Under the pieces are notes generated by a model. That model worked only from the letters and a program-made list of their open reading frames with translations. It was not told the DNA's origin and searched no databases. From positions 1 to 8,793 of the forward strand of contig JAICUV010000139.1 of the NCBI GenBank assembly GCA_025935655.1: a DNA stretch of 8,793 nt, written 5' to 3'. This DNA comes from Chloroflexota bacterium (GTDB taxonomy: Bacteria; Chloroflexota; Limnocylindria; Limnocylindrales; CSP1-4). Each line of letters begins with the position of its first letter. The first letter of the stretch is position 1. The position numbers were made by a program, and so were the translations under genes. Shown piece after piece: positions 5,476 to 8,793 of the stretch.

Positions 5476-6060
5476 TCAGCCGCCCAGCAGCTGCCGCAGG
5501 AGGTCGCTCCGGTCGATGTTGCCGACGTGGGTGATGTACTCGTCGACGAGCTTGTAGACCACGATCAGCGACCCGATCCACCAGCGGTGGCGGTGGAGCG
5601 TCGCGAAGCCCGCTGCCTGCCAGTCGGCCCGGTGCCGGACCACGCGGTTCCAGGCGAGGATCGTCACCGTCACCAGGAACACGGGCTCCAGGAAGTTCGG
5701 GAACAGCGCCAGCAGCAGCTCGTTGCCGGTCAGCAGGAACGCTGCCTGGCCGATCGAGCGGAACAGGAACAGCCCGAGCATCAGCCCGCGGATGGGCCAG
5801 GCGTTCCGGAACGCCACGACGACGATGGCCACGTACGTGACCCAGTCGGTCACCTTGTCGACCGGCTGGTACGCCTCGTTCGGCAGGCCGAGGGGCACGA
5901 GCAGGTCGCCGTCCACCCCGTCGAGGACGAAGTTCGCCCAGCCGGCCGCGAACGGGTACCGGACGATCAAGAGCGGCAACAGGAACTTGGCCGCCACGAT
6001 CAGGGCGATCGCGAGCGCCTGGATCGCGGTCGTCCCGGGCGCAAGGACGCGGTTGGTCAC
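5476..6060 (-). CDS. Multi-pass membrane protein of unknown function with a CDP-alcohol phosphotransferase-like Asp pattern
   Basis: This 194-aa protein begins at GTG 6060, with a GGAGGGG ribosome binding site about 8-9 nt upstream. Hydrophobic segments lie at about 12-33, 72-86, 91-111, 114-138 and 160-175. I do not recognise a named family. Between the first two segments lies DGVDGDLLVPLGL, then YQPVDKVTDWVTY: Asp47, Asp50, Gly51, Asp68 and Asp72 fall exactly at the spacing D-x2-D-G-x2-[AR]-x8-[G]-x3-D-x3-D of CDP-alcohol phosphotransferases. The Ala-Arg pair is Leu-Val and the second Gly is Tyr here. The size also fits that family. This may be a divergent relative or chance. Other conserved-looking stretches are RSIGQAAFLLTGNELL (101-116) and FPNFLEP (120-126). 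Downstream it converges on the GNAT gene. Upstream, 159 bp without a gene separates it from the DUF2938 gene, so it probably has its own promoter. Confidence 0.78.
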   Translation of the reverse strand: MTNRVLAPGTTAIQALAIALIVAAKFLLPLLIVRYPFAAGWANFVLDGVDGDLLVPLGLPNEAYQPVDKVTDWVTYVAIVVVAFRNAWPIRGLMLGLFLFRSIGQAAFLLTGNELLLALFPNFLEPVFLVTVTILAWNRVVRHRADWQAAGFATLHRHRWWIGSLIVVYKLVDEYITHVGNIDRSDLLRQLLGG

Positions 6061-6219
6061 CGGCTCACCCCTCCCCGCCGCGTCTCGCGCCTCCGGCGCT
6101 CGTCGATCGTTGCGGCACTTCTGCCCGACCCCGGCATGGGCATCGTGCATCGGACGTCGCCCGGCCGGCCAGTGCCGTCGGTCGTGCCGCCACGCGCGCA
6201 CCTCGCCTGCGATGTGCCC

Positions 6220-6720
6220 CTAGGCAAGGATCGATGACAGCACGGCTGCGGAGAGGAACAGCCCGATGCCGTACACCGTGTGCGTCGCGAGGTTCCGCAG
6301 CCGCGTCGCTCCCGGGTTGGGCGTCTTCGACCCGGCGATCCCGGCGCCCATGCCCGGCTGCATGACGAGCCACGGCGCCGCGATCGTGCCGATCCCGATC
6401 GCGAGGGCCGGCCAGATCGTCGGCGAGCGCGCCCAGTCGAGCCCGGCCACCAGGAGGAGCAGCACGGCGAAGGCGACGCCGATTCCGTAGTGCGCGAGGT
6501 ACCCGAGCGGACGTTCGGCCGGAATCGGCTCGGCCGTGGCGATCCGCTGGTGCCGCAGCCGTCCGCGGGTCATGTGGCCAAGCCAGCGACCCAGCAGCGC
6601 GTAGTCCAGCGTGGGGATGCCGAACCCTCGCCTCAGCAGGAGGCCCCACAGGTCCATGAGCGCGGCCGCGGCGACGCCCATCGCGGTGCCACGGACGAGG
6701 ATCTCGACGACGGGGGTCAT
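6220..6720 (-). CDS. DUF2938 family membrane protein
   Basis: This 166-aa membrane protein matches DUF2938 along its whole length: N-terminal helix TPVVEILVRGTAMGVAAAALMDLWGLLLRR, then FGIPTLDYALLGRWLGHM (33-50), RPLGYLAHYGIGVAFAVLLL, a segment with WPALAIGIGTIAAPWLVMQPGMGAGIAGSKTPNP (about 103-136) and a final ATHTVYGIGLFLSAAVL. Four membrane helices are expected. The start at ATG 6720 overlaps the stop of a 53-aa upstream ORF (ATGA). The ribosome binding site is weak (GGCGGG-like), so coupling to that ORF may drive translation. The stop is TAG at 6220-6222. The molecular function of DUF2938 is unknown. It is the last gene of the small operon behind the LuxR-type regulator. Confidence 0.9.
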   Translation of the reverse strand: MTPVVEILVRGTAMGVAAAALMDLWGLLLRRGFGIPTLDYALLGRWLGHMTRGRLRHQRIATAEPIPAERPLGYLAHYGIGVAFAVLLLLVAGLDWARSPTIWPALAIGIGTIAAPWLVMQPGMGAGIAGSKTPNPGATRLRNLATHTVYGIGLFLSAAVLSSILA

Positions 6721-6878
6721 CGCATGCCCGCCGCCACCGGGACCGCCTGGGCGCGGCTCGGCGCGAGTGCGGCGCGTCGATCGGGTCGACGTGCGCTCGG
6801 TGGCCGGTGGGGAAGGACGGACCAGCCCGCGCCCGCGTCGAGCAGGACGCGCTTGGGTTGGATGGGCGCGCGACGCAT
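6717..6878 (-). CDS. Small 53-aa ORF coupled to both neighbours
   Basis: This candidate gene has no recognisable family. Its ATG overlaps the TGA of the upstream 86-aa gene by one base (TGATG, 6876-6880) and its own TGA overlaps the ATG of the DUF2938 gene (ATGA, 6717-6720), so it fills the gap exactly. The product (MRRAPIQPKRVLLDAG... ending VPVAAGMR) is very basic, rich in Arg, Pro and Ala, and has no membrane segment, cysteine or metal motif. Third-position GC is high in the first half and drops in the second half (CCA, GCA, CGT, CGA, GAT), which weakens the coding case. It could be a real short peptide, a leader that only couples translation, or a high-GC artefact whose overlaps arose by chance. 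Confidence 0.45.
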   Translation of the reverse strand: MRRAPIQPKRVLLDAGAGWSVLPHRPPSARRPDRRAALAPSRAQAVPVAAGMR

Positions 6879-7138
6879 CACGCGTCCCCCTGGTGGCTCG
6901 AATCGCCGACGGCGTCCAGCCGGGCGACCGAGATCAGGCTCAGCCCGGCATCGCGGACCTGGCGCAGCAGCCCGTGCAGCGCGGCCTGGTCCACGGCCTC
7001 GGCCACGATCACCGTGGTGCCGTCGGGCAGGGGCGTCAGCTCCAGGCCGTCGAACCAGGCGGACCAGCGAGCGTCGAGGCGGCCGCGCACCCGGATCTCG
7101 TAGCGGTTGATGTCGCCCGTCGGGCGGGTGTGTGTCAT
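6878..7138 (-). CDS. Conserved small hypothetical protein (YEIRVRGRLDARW type)
   Basis: This 86-aa soluble protein starts at ATG 7138 behind a strong AAAGGAG site a few nt upstream. The core NRYEIRVRGRLDARWSAWFDGLEL (11-34) followed by DGTTVIVAEAVDQAALHGLL and VRDAGLSLISVARLD is a pattern I associate with a widespread family of short, uncharacterised proteins in actinobacteria and related soil bacteria. Homologs commonly read GPVxDQAALHGLL at the centre, where this one has AEAVDQAALHGLL. No catalytic motif, signal peptide or membrane segment is visible. A small alpha/beta fold is likely. It is the first gene after the LuxR-type regulator, beyond a 152-bp intergenic region full of candidate operators, and it overlaps the next small ORF (TGATG). 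The function is unknown. Partnership with the LuxR-type regulator is inference from position only. Confidence 0.85.
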   Translation of the reverse strand: MTHTRPTGDINRYEIRVRGRLDARWSAWFDGLELTPLPDGTTVIVAEAVDQAALHGLLRQVRDAGLSLISVARLDAVGDSSHQGDA

Positions 7139-7154
7139 GTGGCTCCTTTCGAGT

Positions 7155-7179
7155 GGCTCGACCTTGGTGTGGTCGAGCC
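7155..7179 (-). promoter_or_regulatory. 9-bp-stem hairpin directly upstream of the ribosome binding site
   Basis: GGCTCGACC (7155-7163) and GGTCGAGCC (7171-7179) are perfect reverse complements around a 7-nt loop. In the transcript of the 86-aa gene this stem would end about 6 nt before the AAAGGAG site. It could be a 5'-UTR structure tuning translation, or a DNA operator (inverted repeat with 16-bp centre spacing). It lacks a U-run on either strand, so it is not a typical intrinsic terminator. Confidence 0.5.
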
Positions 7180-7209
7180 GCTGCCGTGAAGCCAACAGTC
7201 CCGTGCGGC

Positions 7210-7252
7210 GTGGTGAGCACGCATCACCACCCGTGGTGATCGGGATGGTGAT
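7210..7252. promoter_or_regulatory. Cluster of four TGGTGA half-sites, candidate operator
   Basis: Four copies of TGGTGA[T/G] occur in 43 bp: GTGGTGAG (7210-7217), ATCACCAC (7223-7230, inverted), GTGGTGAT (7233-7240) and ATGGTGAT (7245-7252). The middle two form a perfect 8-bp inverted repeat with a 2-bp centre. Dyad sites of this kind fit binding by a dimeric regulator. The LuxR-type regulator encoded just upstream is the obvious candidate. The cluster lies between that gene's stop and the start of the 86-aa gene and likely belongs to the promoter of the small operon. The regulator-site pairing is inference. Confidence 0.5.
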
Positions 7253-7290
7253 TCGCGCGAGTCGACGGGGTCGGCGCGAGGCCGGGGGCC

Positions 7291-8793
7291 CTACCGGGTG
7301 CGGGAGAGCAGCCCGAGCTCGGTCGCGCGGGCCACCGCCGCGCGACGGGAGTTCACGCCCAGCTTCGCGAAGATGTTCTTCGTGTGGGTGCGCATCGTGT
7401 TGAGCGAGACGAACAGCCGGGACGCGATCGCCGGGCCATCCAGGTCCGTGGCGAGCAGCCGCAGGACCTCGAGCTCGCGTTCGCTCAGCGACTCAATCAG
7501 CGGCTGGGCGCGCGCCACCGTCGGCTCGTCGACGGCCGTCATCAGCCGTCGGGCGTAGCGCGAAGCCGTCGACCGGTCCGCCGACTCACGGACGAGCGCC
7601 GCGGCGGCCGGCCCCAGGTCGGCCAACAGGCGCACGAACCCCTCGGGCTCCGCGAGCGACAGCGCGGCGTCCATCGACCTGGCCGACGCTTCGCGATCGC
7701 GGGCGATCGCCGAGGCGACCGCGCGCATGGCGGTCAGCTCGATCACGCTGCGCATCCGGCTGCCGGCGGAGGCGGCCGCCAGCAGGCGGTCGATCAGCGC
7801 GGCGGCGGCATCGAGATCCCCGCGACTCCCGTCCGCGGCGGCACACGCCAACATCGTCAGCGCCAGCGTCGCGTGCTCGTACTCGTGCAGGTACGAGAGG
7901 GGATCATCGACGGTGAGGCCGCGCTCGGTGGCCCACGCACGGGCGTCCGCGTGGCGGCCCTGCCGGACCCACAGCCTCGCCCGCACGGCGGCGATCGGCC
8001 GGATGTCGGGGAAGAAGTCGGCGGTGTAGACGCGCTCGGCTTCGTCGAGAAGACCGCAGGCCGCCTCGAGGTCGCCCTCGGCGGCACGGACGCCCGCCAT
8101 GGCCACCCGCCACCGGTGGGGGTTCTGCGGCAGGCCCGGCGCGTCGCCCAGTGCCGCGGCTGCGTCGAGGTGCGAGATCGCCGCCGCGAGGTCGTTCTGC
8201 TCCAGGTCGAGCTCCGCGAGGCCGACGTGCATGTCGGCAGTGCCCCGAAGTGGCGGAGCGGTCGTTGCCCCGAGCCGCAGGCCGCGCTCGAGCGTCCGCC
8301 GCGCATCGGCGAGGTGTCCCTGGGCGACGCGGATGTCCGCCATGGCGAGGGAGCCACCCAGCATGTCGGCATGGTGCCCGGCCCGCTCGAGGTCCGCGAC
8401 GGCCCGTGACCAGGTCGCGTGCGCCTCCTCGAGATCGCCACCCGTCCACTGCGCGAGGGCGAGGATGCCGGCCGCCGCGCCCCGCTCGAGCGGCTGGTCC
8501 TCGTTGGCCGAGTCGTATGCCGCCTGCGCCTGGCGGATCGTCTCCTCGATGTCGCCATGCAGCCGGGCGAGGGCCGCGCGGTAGAGCGCGATCGCGCCCG
8601 GCAGGTGGCCCACGGCCGTCGGATGGCAGACGACCATGCCCGCGGCCTCGGCCGCAGCGCGCGCGTCCGGCCCCGTCGACGCCGGGATCCATCGCTCCGC
8701 AGCCGCGAGACGGGCATCCACGCCCCGCGCCTCGCCGGTCGAGAGCAGCGCACCCGCGTGCGCAATCGCGAGCGCCGGGCGGTTCGCGAAGAC
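7291..8793 (-). CDS. LuxR-family (LAL/MalT-type) transcriptional regulator, C-terminal part
   Basis: Five hundred residues are visible. The gene continues past the right edge, since the frame is open to 8793 and the first visible residues (FANRPALAIAHAGALLSTGE) already belong to the helical-repeat region. The body is a TPR-like/MalT superhelix of repeated 35-40-residue helical pairs (for example GDLEEAHATWSRAVADLERAG, GHLADARRTLERGL, NDLAAAISHLDAAAALGDAPG, GDLEAACGLLDEAERVY). The last 65 residues (7294-7488) form the LuxR HTH: LSERELEVLRLLATDLDGPA, then ASRLFVSLNTMRTHTKNIFAKLGV and the final RAAVARATELGLL. Full-length LAL regulators are about 850-950 aa with an N-terminal AAA/STAND ATPase, expected beyond the window. 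The inducer is unknown. An internal GTG at 8721 could look like a start but lies inside the conserved repeat region. The TGGTGA operator cluster and the 86-aa/DUF2938 operon directly downstream are likely targets. Confidence 0.93.
   Translation of the reverse strand, partial: VFANRPALAIAHAGALLSTGEARGVDARLAAAERWIPASTGPDARAAAEAAGMVVCHPTAVGHLPGAIALYRAALARLHGDIEETIRQAQAAYDSANEDQPLERGAAAGILALAQWTGGDLEEAHATWSRAVADLERAGHHADMLGGSLAMADIRVAQGHLADARRTLERGLRLGATTAPPLRGTADMHVGLAELDLEQNDLAAAISHLDAAAALGDAPGLPQNPHRWRVAMAGVRAAEGDLEAACGLLDEAERVYTADFFPDIRPIAAVRARLWVRQGRHADARAWATERGLTVDDPLSYLHEYEHATLALTMLACAAADGSRGDLDAAAALIDRLLAAASAGSRMRSVIELTAMRAVASAIARDREASARSMDAALSLAEPEGFVRLLADLGPAAAALVRESADRSTASRYARRLMTAVDEPTVARAQPLIESLSERELEVLRLLATDLDGPAIASRLFVSLNTMRTHTKNIFAKLGVNSRRAAVARATELGLLSRTR

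Noticed and set aside
8719..8721. GTG as start codon of the LuxR-type regulator
   Set aside because: The frame stays open to the right edge and the upstream residues fit the helical-repeat region of LAL regulators, so the gene is partial rather than starting here.

Overview
The window is about 8.8 kb of very GC-rich DNA with strong GC bias at third codon positions, AGGAG-type ribosome binding sites, GTG as well as ATG starts, and many 4-nt stop/start overlaps. The gene content suggests a high-GC, Gram-positive-like soil or sediment bacterium: a LAL-type LuxR regulator, DUF998 and DUF2938 membrane proteins, a GlxA-type AraC regulator and a BBE-type FAD oxidase. Actinomycetota (for example Thermoleophilia) or a high-GC Chloroflexota lineage would fit. 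This lineage call is inference from style and not a database result. I see no rRNA, tRNA, CRISPR array, IS element, integrase or phage gene.

Left edge (1-835). Two gene remnants meet near position 300: the C-terminal part of an FAD-linked oxidase on the minus strand, running off the left edge, and the C-terminal DNA-binding part of a GlxA/AraC-type regulator on the plus strand. Both lack their N-terminal halves, so a rearrangement (or an assembly join) is likely. Positions 607-835 hold no convincing gene. A 162-aa hemerythrin-like protein follows (836-1324).

Metalloid/thiol cluster (1398-4214). A tight minus-strand operon reads ArsR-type repressor (Cys-X-Cys sensor) -> ArsP/DUF318 permease -> small CxxC thioredoxin-like protein -> rhodanese lipoprotein. 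Its junctions include ATGA and GTGA overlaps. A peroxiredoxin-like protein with a Cys-Ser-Cys site is transcribed divergently. A perfect 12-bp inverted repeat lies at the arsR start and is a candidate operator for both directions. The likely combined job is sensing a thiophilic metalloid, probably a trivalent (organo)arsenical, exporting it, and managing the thiol or oxidative side reactions.

Middle (4225-6060). A DUF998 membrane protein (minus) is divergent from a GNAT acetyltransferase (plus). A 194-aa multi-pass membrane protein (minus) converges on the latter. It carries four aspartates with the spacing of the CDP-alcohol phosphotransferase signature, although the Ala-Arg and Gly positions of that signature are changed.

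Right edge (6220-8793). A minus-strand run holds a LAL/MalT-type LuxR regulator (N-terminal part beyond the right edge), then a 152-bp intergenic region with four TGGTGA half-sites and a 9-bp-stem hairpin, then an 86-aa protein of a small uncharacterised family, a 53-aa ORF coupled to both neighbours by TGATG and ATGA overlaps, and a DUF2938 membrane protein. The arrangement suggests that the LuxR-type regulator may control the small downstream operon.
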